Assembly: GCF_963678635.1 (NCBI RefSeq)
Contig: NC_087067.1
Coordinates: 22,511,547-22,575,546, forward strand
Length of the DNA: 64,000 bases
From: Symsagittifera roscoffensis
Lineage: Eukaryota; Xenacoelomorpha; Acoela; Convolutidae
Reading direction: 5' to 3'
This document shows, in pieces, positions 48,371 to 59,789 of the stretch. The notes beneath the pieces were generated by a model, which worked only from the letters and a program-made list of their open reading frames with translations, ran no database searches and was not told the DNA's origin. Position 1 is the first letter of the stretch. Every line of letters starts with the position of its first letter. The position numbers and the translations under genes were made by a program.

Positions 48371-48580
48371 AGGGCGGATCTGGGATTTTCCCGATAAAGA
48401 TTCGGACATGCCACATTTTTCGCGCCGCTGGCAACTTAGTGAAATAACAGGCCAAAAAACGTTATAGGTACTTTTTGGAAAATTTCGACCAAAAATCGCG
48501 TTTTTTCGGCGGGCGTTTTCCCTCAAAATTAGTATGTATTGGCGCCGAAGGCGTCTTCCGAAAAACGGGTCAGTCAAAAT
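48371..48580. mobile_element. 'CAGnGGCGGATC' family copy, truncated
   Basis: Begins AGGGCGGATCTGGGATTTTC and reads the complement of the 47.7 kb copy: CGCGTTTTTTCGGCG, then AAAATTAGTATGTATTGGCG and CCGAAGGCGTCTT. It directly abuts MITE copy G. Confidence 0.6.
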
Positions 48581-48875
48581 GGATATCTTAACATACTATT
48601 AAAGGTGACACCTTGGGTCGTCACGGGGTTGAATACACGTTTCTGATATGAAAACAAAATAATTCTATTTGGGTAAAAACTCTTTTTCTATAACAATCAG
48701 ACCAAGCGAACCAATGTAAATTACTAAAAACTAGAAGAGGTATATCTTAGCAGGCGGCTAAGGGTACAAGATTCGAATCAATTTTTGGCTGCTTTTAACG
48801 TCCAAGAAATAGTTACTGGCTTATATAACCTACCTCAACTATAAAGAAGGTAGAGAACTCTTGGTACGTATTTTT

Positions 48876-49090
48876 GGCTCTTTTCCAGTCCCCCCCCTTT
48901 CAAATTTAATTTTGAAAAGCTTATTTAACGTTGTCATAATGCAATGAAATTTGGCGTGGTGAACAAATCGACAACTGTGAACAGATTTGTTCTTCATAAT
49001 TTACAGCGTAACATCACGCATTTAGCCGTAATAACACGTAAAGCAAACATAAAACTCGGTATTTTGAAAGGGGGAAGCTGGAAAAGAGCC
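48876..49090. mobile_element. 'GGCTCTTTTCC' MITE, copy A, with 8-bp duplication
   Basis: 215 bp with ends GGCTCTTTTCCAG and CTGGAAAAGAGCC. It is flanked by GTATTTTT at 48868-48875 and 49091-49098. An 8-bp target duplication suggests the hAT superfamily. The interior is nearly the same as in copy C. Confidence 0.85.
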
Positions 49091-49257
49091 GTATTTTTTT
49101 GTGAAAACGCTGCAAACTATTGGTAAAAGATCGCAATGTCTAATTATTATAAGCATTGGCAACCGGATTTTTTGACCGCATCAAGGTTTCTTTAAAGGCA
49201 GCCTGTCCAACCAAGTAAAACAAGACTGCTCGAAGCCCTGAATATTCCGACTGCCTT

Positions 49258-50572
49258 TTAAGGTTTATGGAGCAGTGATAACATTAAAAAATTAAATAAA
49301 ATAAAACAAAATCAAAAAATTTTTTCTAAAATTTGAAAATTTTGATGAAAATTATCCCCCCACACGCCATATAAAGTAAAAAAGGATAGGTTTCCCTCCT
49401 TGTAACAAATCAATTATGGCAAATAAGATTCTTTCAACCAATTTGGAACGACTTTAAGACGGATTAAATCTCCGCTTACGCGTTAATAGCGCGAAATTTA
49501 TCGCGTGTTGATTGTCCCAAATTGGCCAAAATAGCGATCTTTAAACCTCCATAACTTTACAAAAATGATCACAGGTGAAATTTCTTTTCAAATTTCAGCT
49601 CAGGACAACAATACCCTTCGAATGATAAAAAAAAACTCCGTCAAAAATGGCTAGTTAAAAAGTCAAAATTTGTCTGAAGAAAAAAAAACCCACCCCGAGC
49701 ACAAATATTCCGTCACATTCGTATCGAAAGTCGGAACAAAAATGTGTTTTAGGTCCGGGGAAACGAAAAAAAAAAACATTTTTTTCTTCTATGCGATGAG
49801 CAAACCGCAATTACGTTCCATGTAAAATCATTGATTATAATCGAGTTTTCCGTCGAGAATGTCAACATTAGAACCAGTTATAATTGCCCCAATTTTGATA
49901 CGAAAGTAACGGAATAAGTGTGCTCGGTGTGGTTTTTTTTCGGCTTTTTTTTCCTCAATCCCCCCCCCCCCCCCCCCATTTGCAAATTTTTATATTTGCA
50001 GTTTCTGTTCACTTTGTCCGAAAATTAACATGCTGACATGCCGACTAATTAGGCCATGACAAACATATTTGTTCTTCATAATCAACCTTGTAAAACCGCT
50101 CGTTAGACCATAAAATTCATGTTTGAGTGAGGTGAGGGGGAAAAGGAAAAAGAGCTTTTTTTTCTTCAGACAAATTTCTACTTCTTAACTGGCCATTTTT
50201 CACTGAATGCTTTAAATCATTCGAAAGATATTGTTGTTTCGAGCTCAAATTTGAAACGGTTTTTGACCTGTGATCTTTTTTGGTTGTGTTACGGGCGTTC
50301 AAAGATGGCCATTTTGGCCAATTTGGGACAATTAACGCGCGATAAATTTCGCGCTATTAACGCGTAAGCGAGGAGTTAATCTCTTAGAAATTGTTCTAAA
50401 TTGGTTGAAAGAAGCTTATTTTCCATAATTGATTTGTTAAAAGGAGCGAAGTTTATCCTTTTGTACTTTATATGGCGTGTGGTGAGATGAGTTTCATAGA
50501 AATTTTCAAATTTTAGAAAAATTTTTTTTCATTTTGTTTATTACATTTAATTTACTGCTCCATGAACCTTAA
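49258..50572. repeat. 1.3-kb foldback element, interrupted by a MITE
   Basis: Arms from about 49258 and 50572 pair inward: ATGGAGCAGT with ACTGCTCCAT, CACACGCCATATAAAGTA with TACTTTATATGGCGTGTG, GCGTTAATAGCGCGAAATTT with its complement, and CACCCCGAGCAC with GTGCTCGGTGTG. The centre is near 49810. MITE copy F lies in the right arm. Diverged arm fragments occur at 11235 and 21390. Confidence 0.8.
49942..50156. mobile_element. 'GGCTCTTTTCC' MITE, copy F, nested in foldback arm
   Basis: Left end GGCTTTTTTTTCCTC, right end GAAAAGGAAAAAGAGCT. It is flanked by TTTTTTTC at 49934-49941 and 50157-50164. Removing the element and one duplicate restores pairing of the foldback arm, so the foldback is older. 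Confidence 0.82.
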
Positions 50573-50950
50573 GCAATTGATTTACTGTTAATTAAATTGC
50601 GTGAACTGAAAATTATTTCATTGTAAAAATCACGAAATCAACTCGGGATCAACTCCACGTTTGATACCAACATTGGTGTTGCAGTAATCTGAGCATTATT
50701 TCTAAAATCAAAAACTCGTTCTGTTTGGTTTTACGTTGAAAATGGAGGAGAATTTTTTCATGCTGCGACTATCGATAAAAACACAAAGACCATATCAAAA
50801 GTGAAAAACCTTCTATACAACCCCACGCGGGCCAAAGAAAACAGATTATAGCCTACGTTAGTTTTAACCGATCCAATTGAAGCCCTGAAACAAATCCATG
50901 AGTAACTTTTTGAGATCAAAAACGGTTAGTTTCAAATTGAACGAATTTGA

Positions 50951-51246
50951 GGCTCTTTTTCCTTTTCCCCCACCTGCAAATTTTTACATGTAAATTTGTT
51001 GACCACATTGTCCGATTGTTATGAAAAATTACATACAGACTAATAAGGCCACGGCAAACATATTTGGTCATCATACTCAACCTCGTAAAACCATTTTTAC
51101 ATGTAAATTTGTTGACAACATTGTCCGATTGTTATGAAAATTTACATATAGACTAATAAGGCCACGGCAAACATATTTGGTAGAACCACTCGTTACACTA
51201 ATAAGTTGAAACTGGCTTGAGGTGGGGGGGAAAAGGAAAAAGAGCC
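50951..51246. mobile_element. 'GGCTCTTTTCC' MITE, copy E, with internal duplication
   Basis: Ends GGCTCTTTTTCCTTTTCCCC and AAAAGGAAAAAGAGCC, flanked by GAATTTGA at 50943-50950 and 51247-51254. The interior TTTTTACATGTAAATTTGTT to AACATATTTGGT is duplicated in tandem, making this copy about 80 bp longer than the others. Confidence 0.85.
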
Positions 51247-51582
51247 GAATTTGATCATTGTGGTATTCAATGTCAACTCATTATTCTCAACAACTGTTCA
51301 TTTAGTCGACGGCTGGGTACGAAAGGATCAAAAAACCTGGTGCGGTTTATACATTCAATTTTGTTGTCATTTAATCGAAAAAAAAACAGAAAGAAATTGT
51401 CAGGCCCAACCATTTTTGCGTGTTTTTTTTTTTTAATTTCTGAAGTTCTAACAAATCCGATGTCCTTCAAAAAGTTCTCAGCATGCGGTAAAGTTATATA
51501 CAATGTTATTAACTGCAAACCGTGAAAAACCTTAGAAGATACCTTTATCCTAGTGTTCGATATCCAGTAATCTAGAAACCAT

Positions 51583-51790
51583 GGCTCTTTTCCAGTTCCC
51601 CCTTTCAAAATACCGAGTCTTACGTTTGTTTTACTAGTTATTACGGCTAAATGCGTGATGTTATCTGTGAAGTATCAAAAACAAATCTGTTCAGAATTGT
51701 CGATTTGTTCAACACGCAAAATTTCATTGCTTTATGACAACGTAAATTGACTTTTCAAAAATAAAATTGAAAGGGGGGTGGGAGAAACTG
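51583..51790. mobile_element. 'GGCTCTTTTCC' MITE, copy B, inverted, end worn
   Basis: Starts GGCTCTTTTCCAGTTCCCCC and reads the reverse complement of copies A and C inside. The right end stops at GAGAAACTG without the last AAAAGAGCC. Confidence 0.7.
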
Positions 51791-53100
51791 CAGAAACCAG
51801 AAAAACCTCGAACCCAAAAGTTCTGCGAGAAAATTTTAGAAACTTTTTACAAAACAATTTCAAAATATTTTAGTAAATCTTCGGCAAAAAATATACCAAT
51901 TCTTCCCAAACCTTTCACTAAAAAAATTCTTTTACACTTGAATGCAGAGTAAAGCCAGTAAACGCTCCTTTTGTTCCGTCCGTTCAACCACTAAAACGGT
52001 TAATCGTATTGAGCAAAATTTTTGAGTTAATCTCTACCTCAGTTTCCTCCAGTGGTTGGATAATCTTGAAAAGTTTGTTCGGGTTGCTGTGTTTTTGGCT
52101 GAATTTCTCCGCGACCATGACTACTACCATTTCGCCGTAACGAGGTGCAGTTCAATCGACAAATGGTACTCATTACTTTTGAGAAAAATGTAACTTTTAT
52201 GACAGCCTTTCAACGAAACATATCCTAGTTGACACCATTGCAAAAACCCTATCGTCAGTGGTGTTCTTCTTTACATCGAGTTCTCACCATCACTTTATAA
52301 GTATTTTACCTGCAATTCTACAAAAACGCCACGACGACAGTTTTGAAGCAGTTCTGAAGAATATTAGGTTTTGAAGAAGATTAATTTTTGAAGAAAATTA
52401 AATTTTTATTTGATTGCAATTAACCAAAGAAGACCGTTCAAAAATCTTTTTAATCAGATTCCCAAATGTGTTGTACACTGAAAAATAATAGTTTGGTTTC
52501 ATGTACTAATTCATTTTCAAGGAAGCATAGATCGAATAACGATAACAAAATTACACTAAAAAATTAGCCAAGATTTTGAATGAATACAAAATCAAAATGG
52601 CAACCATTTACGCAAACAACGCCAAGATACTTCCATGTTTTATGGACGCATAGTTGAAAATTTTAACAATCATGGTGAACCACTATTCAGTCTGATAAAA
52701 CTCTAACAAAAAATAAATCGTAAACTGAAATCAATTGTCTTTTCGGCATAATTAGAAATAAAAAAAAAATAAAAATATTTTGTCTTTTTCCCCAATTTAT
52801 CTTATTTTTTTGATGAAAGTTGAAACAAGGAAAAGGAAAGCAGATAAGCATAAGATTTTGCAATTGACAACGGTCGAAGAATACGTAACATTTGCAAGAC
52901 AATAAAAATCTTTTTTTTTGAAAAAAATGTTAAAGTCATCTCTAAGTTAGGCCTCCTAGTTTGTTCCGTAGGCAGACATTTTATAAAATTTTTTGCATCA
53001 ACCCGCTCATTCAGTACAAGGCATCTGTTCGACTAGACTTTGAAAAAGAAGCCTGACGTCGGTCAGAAACAATAAAAACTATTTCATCAGGAAAGAGCTT
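51791..53100. other. Gene-free stretch
   Basis: AT-rich, with no domain or repeat recognised. Confidence 0.5.
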
Positions 53101-53103
53101 GAA

Positions 53104-53560
53104 ATGACTGTTTTTGATTTCCATGCCAAAATTATTGAGTGTATAGAGGTGAACGACAGACCAGCTAAAACTCAAACATACATAGAAAAATCTTGTAAGT
53201 ACGCACAACAAACTATGAAGGAAAATGATGAACTTGAGTGTTTTTCTATGTACAACAAAAACACTTCGGTCATTCCAAGAAACCACTTTTCTCAGCGTTC
53301 CAGGATTGCATTAATGTTTTCAAGTGAACGTCGAAAAGAAGCACCTCTTACAAAAATTAGAAGCAGGGGCCAAGCTTTGTTTGAAGAAGCAAGGCATGCA
53401 GCTTCAGTCTATGAAGAGTCAACTTAAAAATGATTTGTTTGTCGACGAAAGCCGTCAGAACTATTTATCGAGGAAGCCGAATATCTGCAGGACGCTTCTG
53501 ATATCAGTGGGCTTTTCGGATCAACTAGTTGCCAGCTCAAAAAACGGTTGAGCCCATGGG
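53104..53560 (+). pseudogene. BEL/Pao Gag-like start
   Basis: A 107-codon open frame, continued in the next frames, predicts helical, charged sequence (HAKIIECIEVNDRPAKTQTY, ELFIEEAEYLQDASDISGLF). Its place upstream of the zinc-like segment suggests a Gag N-terminus. No specific residues prove this. Confidence 0.35.
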
Positions 53561-55466
53561 GCCGGTTCAAAGCGTCATTTGGACCCTTCTACTGAATTGT
53601 TGTCATTATCAAGTTTTCAACCGTTTTTCAGTAGGATTTTGACATTGCTTCACAATATTAACGCAAATCCCGACTTTTTTGAAAACACCCTACCTAAGCT
53701 CACAGAGTGTTAACATCCCCTCATACGTCAAAAACAATTGTCTGCTGGCCAAATCCAACTGTATATAGGACATACGAGGATCAATTACAATTACTTTTGA
53801 CCGATACATACCTCTACAACCTTTTCAACTAGAGTAGCTTTCATCAGTATTATAGCTCCATGCAAATCTCTCAACAACCGTCATTCCCGATTTTGTCTGC
53901 AAACTTTTACCCACGAACGTTGCTCCTAATGATCCGTCAAAAGTTACCTTCACTCCTAACTCATACGTCACGGAACCTTCGAATGATTGACCGTTCTCTG
54001 GTGGGGGAACAACTTTTTTACCTTTAATACTAACTTTCTATACGTCACTGCCAATTCAAAATCGTTGATCACGCCTGTTGTTTGAGAATACAAACAAGCA
54101 GTGTCAGCAACGACTACAGGCAAAAAACCAATCAATAATCAAGATATAGCTGAAATTTTGACATTGAGCCAGGTGGGTCCCTTGCCTGAGTGGAAACTGT
54201 CTTCTTTCGACGGTTGAATACTTCGATCCGTTCAAGAGCGCAACCAACTCAAAAGTCGTGAGTGATGATGTCAAACTGACATAATCTAAAACCCTCGTTT
54301 CAGTCAAAGCGAAGGATGCAAATGCCAAAACTGCATGCCATGGAACGTTGTGCAAAGAGGAAATTTGGACAGCCACACACGATTATGAAGCTCAAGAAGA
54401 AAAGCTTTTGACGTTTCCCCTGCTCAAAATGCACCACTCAGACATCATCATCTTTTTTTTCATGTATAGCAAGTCTTGTCGCCAGTTTAAAATTGTTAGA
54501 CTAGTAACAAAAACACGACGTGCACTTCGTTTTGAATCAAGTTGTTTCAAAACTGTTTTTAACTGTGAAAGAGTCTTGAGCTCTCCACTCTGAAAAGAGA
54601 TTTTGGAGACAGCCAAGAGTGTTATCATTTCATGACTGGCTCCGCGACAAGGCTGATGCACATGACAAAGCTGATGCGTGTCTCTCCTAATAAATCGAAA
54701 CCTGAAGAAGCATCAAAGTGGTTTTCAAAAACCATTCATGAAAATTTTGGCTTCTGCCTCAAAAGTTGAACAGCAATCCTAAACTCCTTGCCCCCAATAT
54801 CAGGGTAATCCTTCACTATGAAATTTTGCTGAGTTCACAGAAAAAACAGCAGCTCAACGCGCTCACTTTGCCGCTCAAAACAAGCTGTGTTTTTGCTTGC
54901 ATCCTGAGTACACGTTGCGGGAAGGCCCTAAAGCCTGCAAGTGCAGTAAGCCTGATTGTGAAAATACTACCTGGTTGAATTGCTGCCTGGTGCTGAGTAA
55001 ATTTTCAGCGGAAAATCTCCGATCAAGCAGGGTAAAATTTACAGCAAAACATGCCATCCAAATTTGAACGACATCGCTACGACGAACCGCAACCAACATC
55101 AAACTTCGTCATCTAACGTAGTGTCGTGCTAAAAAAAGTCTCTACTTCTTGTGCTTGAATTGCAAACAGGTTCAAGTACAGACTTCGCCACCGGTCTCGT
55201 CATGTGCAACTCCCTCTGTACCCACAGGTGAGGGTTGGCAAGCCTCGCACAATTTTTGATTTTAACTGATCAAAAGTTGAATGTTCTGGTGAACAGCTTC
55301 AAATCAACGGATACCGTCCCCACTCAACAGGTCGAAAAACCGTGTTTTCCAAATTTGATCATTATGTGTACACATTTAACGTTACACCGTTTTTGAGCGC
55401 TGATTCCAAATTCATTGGCATTCCTATTCAGCAAGAAATTTCCGCTTCTAGAGTTACTTTAAACTA

Positions 55467-57008
55467 ATGTCTACAACTAAACTGATGTTGATATGGTATG
55501 GTTTACGATGGTTTTCATACAATCAAGTGTCTCAAATAATGTCAAATATGAAATCAAATCAAACCTATGGCTGCCGGTATGCCCACTTGATAAGTTCTCA
55601 AGCTGATCCTATTTCCGCAGCTAATAAGAAAGCTCAGAAAACTTTTAATTCTACCACATTCAATGATGGCAGCCGATACCTTGTCAGAATGCTCTGGGAT
55701 GAATGCAAAATTCTTCTTCAAACATTTTTTACGCCTCATCTATCTTTTACGTCTCAAGTCATCACGCGTTGGATATCTGTGGTGATCTCGAAAAAAAACT
55801 TGTTCTCCCCGTTAGCCCTCATAACTCAAAAAAGCGATCGGAGCGAAGATGGTACGTTTCGCAGGGTTGATTTTAAACCCGCACAAAGCCCGCAAGCCCC
55901 GGCGCATTTTGAACAGTTTGTCCAAGTTAAACCGTCAGTTTCAAGTTAAAATGCTAAAACTTTTTTCTTGTTGGCCCGATCTGCTCTAAAAACTGCAATT
56001 CGTTTCATGATGCGTTTTCGAGAGCACAAACACGCAGTATCCGCAGAAGTCGAATACATGATTATGCATGAAGAATTACTAGAAAACGGTCAAATTAACT
56101 TGGTTTTTCTTGGCGAGAAAATCCCCCATAAGATGTGCGTGTATTTCAAAATATCAGGCATATAATCGGAGCGAAAAGTTCTCCGAGTTATAGTTATAGT
56201 CGTGATAGCTATGGCATGATAGTTACGCTCTTCGCCGAACAGCCGTCGACAACGAAGATCGTTATCACAAAGACGCTTGCGCCGGGCTAAAAAGTCGTTA
56301 CATGTATTACTACTTCGCCTTCGTGATAAATCCGAAGGCGTCTTTCATGTTAAATTGGAGTTTGATTGACGTGCTTGAATTAAGTGGGCTTTTCCTAACA
56401 AAGTTTGTAAATACTGTTCCAGATTTAACCGTGAAACTAAATCCCAAAAAAAACTAGCAATAATAACTGCATTGAAATTTCTACCGCTGCGAACAACCCG
56501 GAAATTGCATCGCTTGATCTTGTTTGTGAGCAATGGAGTTAACCGCGAAAACAAAGAGGCTGTTACGCAGCTATCGGTTTACACAGCTTTCGAAGTCAAA
56601 GACGCTGTTACGCAGCTATCAGTTTGGTGTCGTCCGTTTTCGACCACATAGGTCATGCCGCACCGTATATTAAACGTGCAAGGTTGCTACTGAAAGACAT
56701 CTGGCGATTATGTGGCTTTGTACCGAAGATTCCCTGAATGGCACACCGGTTTGCCAATTTTAGGGCAAGTCGCAATCCCTAGTTGCTGTTTTGACGTTCC
56801 AGTGGATGGGGTTGAACTGCACATATTTTGTGATAGCTCACTGGACGTTTTCTGTTCTATAACAAACTTTTGCGCTCAGAAAAGTGCCTATTGTAAATAT
56901 CAACTTATATTTGTCTTCACTAAAGCAAGAGTAGCCCCAATGAAGATGCTTTCATTTCTAAAGTTACTCGTCTGCAAAATGATGTCAAAAACGCTGAGCA
57001 TTTCTTAA
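55467..57008 (+). pseudogene. BEL/Pao pol relic (RT to RNase H)
   Basis: Open pieces are 55467-55949 (160 codons), 55968-56165 and 56712-57008. The RT-RNase H linker words SSVFDHIGH and LLLKDIWRL and the RNase H words CDSSLDVFC and KARVAPMK are distinctive of BEL/Pao. The catalytic YVDD of RT was not located. Frameshifts and stops separate all parts. Confidence 0.6.
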
Positions 57009-57308
57009 GTGTTTATTTAGAATGAGAGCACTACAGTCCTTCAGAGGCTGAGCTCGACAAGCAAACAGCCCAATTTTGTGGCAATCGAATAACAAAAACT
57101 CTGGTTCAGATTTCGTCATTTGGTTCAGTTTTTGTCATGACCCTTTTAAGTTCTGATTTTTAGTGTCGGTGAAATCGTTGAATTGCACAAAACGTTTTCA
57201 ACAAACCCTGTATCTTTCCCCGGCGTCCATTCAATAGATAAATCATATGATACTTTTTGTACATGTTTTTTTAAAATTTAGTTGGGTTGAGGTTGCGTAA
57301 CTTTCGTC

Positions 57309-57532
57309 GGCTCTTTTCCAGTTCCCCCCCCCCCTTCAAATTCAATTTTGAAAAGCTTAATTAACGTTGTCATAATGCAATGAAATTTAGCGTGGTGAAC
57401 AAATCGACAACTGTGAACAGATTTGTTCTTCATACTTTACAGCGTAACTTCACGCATTTAGCCGTAGTAACACGTAAAACAAACATAAAACTCGATATTT
57501 TGAAAGAGGGGGGGAGAAACTGGAAAAGAGCC
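57309..57532. mobile_element. 'GGCTCTTTTCC' MITE, copy C, with 8-bp duplication
   Basis: Ends GGCTCTTTTCCAG and CTGGAAAAGAGCC, flanked by CTTTCGTC at 57301-57308 and 57533-57540. Interior nearly the same as copy A, with a longer C-run. Confidence 0.87.
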
Positions 57533-57954
57533 CTTTCGTCTCAGAGAGCTCCAATTTTGGCTGTACTTTTTTTGAAAAATTTTGAATTGCGATTGTAGAA
57601 GCTATTTTAAAAAAAAAATCTAGTGACCATACTAAGCCGAACAGCTCCAATTCGAGATATTTAAAAATCTATCAACGAAAATTAATGTTTGCCGATTGCC
57701 ATTGGGGCTGTGCTCAATTGACGCTCCCAATCCCAAGAGGCTCCCAATTAATGCGTCGCATTTGATTCAAGTTTCTCTACAAACATCAGATAAATAACTT
57801 GTTACAGTCTTTGAGTTTTTCTGTTTATCTGTTCGAAACCACCATGGTCTAACTGTTTCAAAAATGTTCAGTTTTTTGCATGAGGCTTCTAAACGGGGAT
57901 GATAGTTTTGCAAGGCTTAGGATAATTAAGTTAGTTTGATTTATAAACCCCATC

Positions 57955-58176
57955 GGCTCTTTTCCAGTTTCCCACCCCCCTCGTAAAATTATAAAATAAA
58001 GCTGTTCATAAATTGTTCACACGGCAATTTGCATGTTAGAAATGTTGCAGAAATTTGTTCACTGGTTCACGCTGACACGTTTTAAAGGAGCTTATGACAT
58101 AAAAAGTCATTTTAAATCAACTTTCATTTAACGGATTTCAGAAAAAATCAAAGGGGGGGGGGACCGGAAAAGAGCC
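57955..58176. mobile_element. 'GGCTCTTTTCC' MITE, copy D, distinct interior
   Basis: Ends GGCTCTTTTCCAGTTTCCC and CCGGAAAAGAGCC, flanked by ACCCCATC at 57947-57954 and 58177-58184. The interior differs from copies A and C, so this is another subfamily sharing the termini. Confidence 0.85.
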
Positions 58177-58550
58177 ACCCCATCAAATATCTAATTTATT
58201 TCTTTCACCACGGTTCTTTGAGTGCATCTGCTATGTTGAATATCAGACAACTTTACCCATTTGATGGCGAAGCCTCCTTCTCCGATTGTTTTAACACATC
58301 GAAACATAATTTTGTTTGATAAGAGACTGTGCGTTTAGTCGTTAAAAGTTTATCTAGATAACTTTCAATATTTGGAAGTTTTTTGTCAACATGCCCATGA
58401 TAAGTTGCAATTCATTGGAATATCCCCGATTCCCGAAAACCCTGCTTTAAAAAGCTGATTTTCGTACTTTTTTGTCATTTTATTTGAAAATTAGGCTGAT
58501 TCCTAGCTGGAAAATATAATGGAATCTGGAAATAATCACCATGAATTTCG

Positions 58551-58929
58551 TGGAACCAGTTCTAAACTAGCATTTATAGACCAATTATATTTATGATGGA
58601 ATATCACTATAAAATATTTATAACTAACCAATCATATTCCATCTCTAACATTTACACTTATTTGTAAGTGCTGAAACTACTTGTAGTTTCAGCACCAGAA
58701 CAATTTGAATAAAACTTAGATTACAGTTGTTCTCCTTCTGGTAACTAACTCGCATAAACCAGCATACACTAGATCTATTGAGACTAGGAGATTTAAGAGT
58801 AAGATTAAGATTGGTATTAGACTAAGAAGTTGCACGAATCTATCCACCCGAAAATAAGATAGCGTGAAGAGCAGACGGCGTATCTTATCTGAAATTACTC
58901 TATGAGTACAGTCACTAGAACATAACTCA
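58551..58929 (+). repeat. 5' LTR (copy L3)
   Basis: TGGAACCAG start, AACTCA end, TATAAAA box at 58608-58614, hairpin at 58668-58695 with 13-bp perfect stem (GTGCTGAAACTAC against GTAGTTTCAGCAC). Confidence 0.88.
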
Positions 58930-59789
58930 TCTGGTGCGACATCTATTCTTGAGAAAAAGAAACAACCAAAACAAAAAAAAGATAAAAAACAAGTAAGAAA
59001 AACAAAACAAAAGGTTCAACACAAAAAAAAAGACTATGAAAAAAGAGACCATAAAAATATACCCCACTCCTGGCCTCACCAACCAGAGGGACGTCCTGAG
59101 CATGCTCTATAGCGGGCCTAACCCAACGCGCTACACCACGCTTTGTGATTCACACTCTATTCTTGCCAAGAGTTGCTCTAGTGTGAGCGACTCTTAAAAA
59201 ATAACCGAACTAAAGTAAAACGCTTTTACTATAACAACTAACTACAAATCATAACTAAAACTTAATTAACAAAAAGTGATTATAGATGTAAACCATAAAT
59301 GCAGTATGTATAGATTTCTTAGAGTCCAAGGAACGAGCAGCGAAGGAGACGACAACCCAATCACATTCCAACTTCGGAATTGCAAATATAATTGATTTAC
59401 TGCCTAAAGGCACTACCTTCAAAGGATTTAAAGTATGGACTCAGCATCGCAGCAAAAGAAAACCATTGAACCAGACCAGTGGGCATCTCGATGTTGACTA
59501 CACTTATCAATCCTAGTCTTTTTGCACTTCACACGGAAAATTCAAACTTCATCCTGCACGTAGTCTCGCTCTAAACTTAACGAAGTCGATACATCATTGC
59601 ATCGATCAGAAGTCTTGACACAATCCCTCAAGACTACCACGATCAACGAGAACCATCTAGAAACACAAACAGCCACACTTCTCCTTTCTCCAAGAAGTCA
59701 ATGCTCGCAACTTCAAAAACAAACTACATCACCCATCCTTCACTACATCAAACAATTAAAAACTAAAAACTCTCCAAACCCCGGATGGG
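58930..59789 (+). other. Internal region of the non-autonomous element
   Basis: 860 bp, A-rich at first (58940-59060), without a convincing gene; a 70-codon open stretch at 59597-59809 runs into the LTR. On the minus strand about 59075-59145 resembles the D-arm half of a tRNA (GTAGCGCGTTGGGTTAG), followed by a poor T-arm. Confidence 0.6.

Larger units (their letters stand above)
53100..57180 (+). mobile_element. BEL/Pao LTR retrotransposon relic
   Basis: A less AT-rich, coding-like stretch on the plus strand with BEL/Pao pol features in order. FNDGSRYLVRMLWDE lies near 55650-55700. SSVFDHIGHAAPYI and ARLLLKDIWRLCG at about 56621-56730 match the typical Pao linker after RT. VELHIFCDSSLDVFC and FTKARVAPMK at 56805-56950 match the RNase H start. 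Upstream at about 54885-54990 is a Cys-rich CFCLHPEYTLREG and ACKCSKPDC, like a BEL Gag zinc region. Integrase and LTRs were not found. Many stops are present. Confidence 0.62.
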
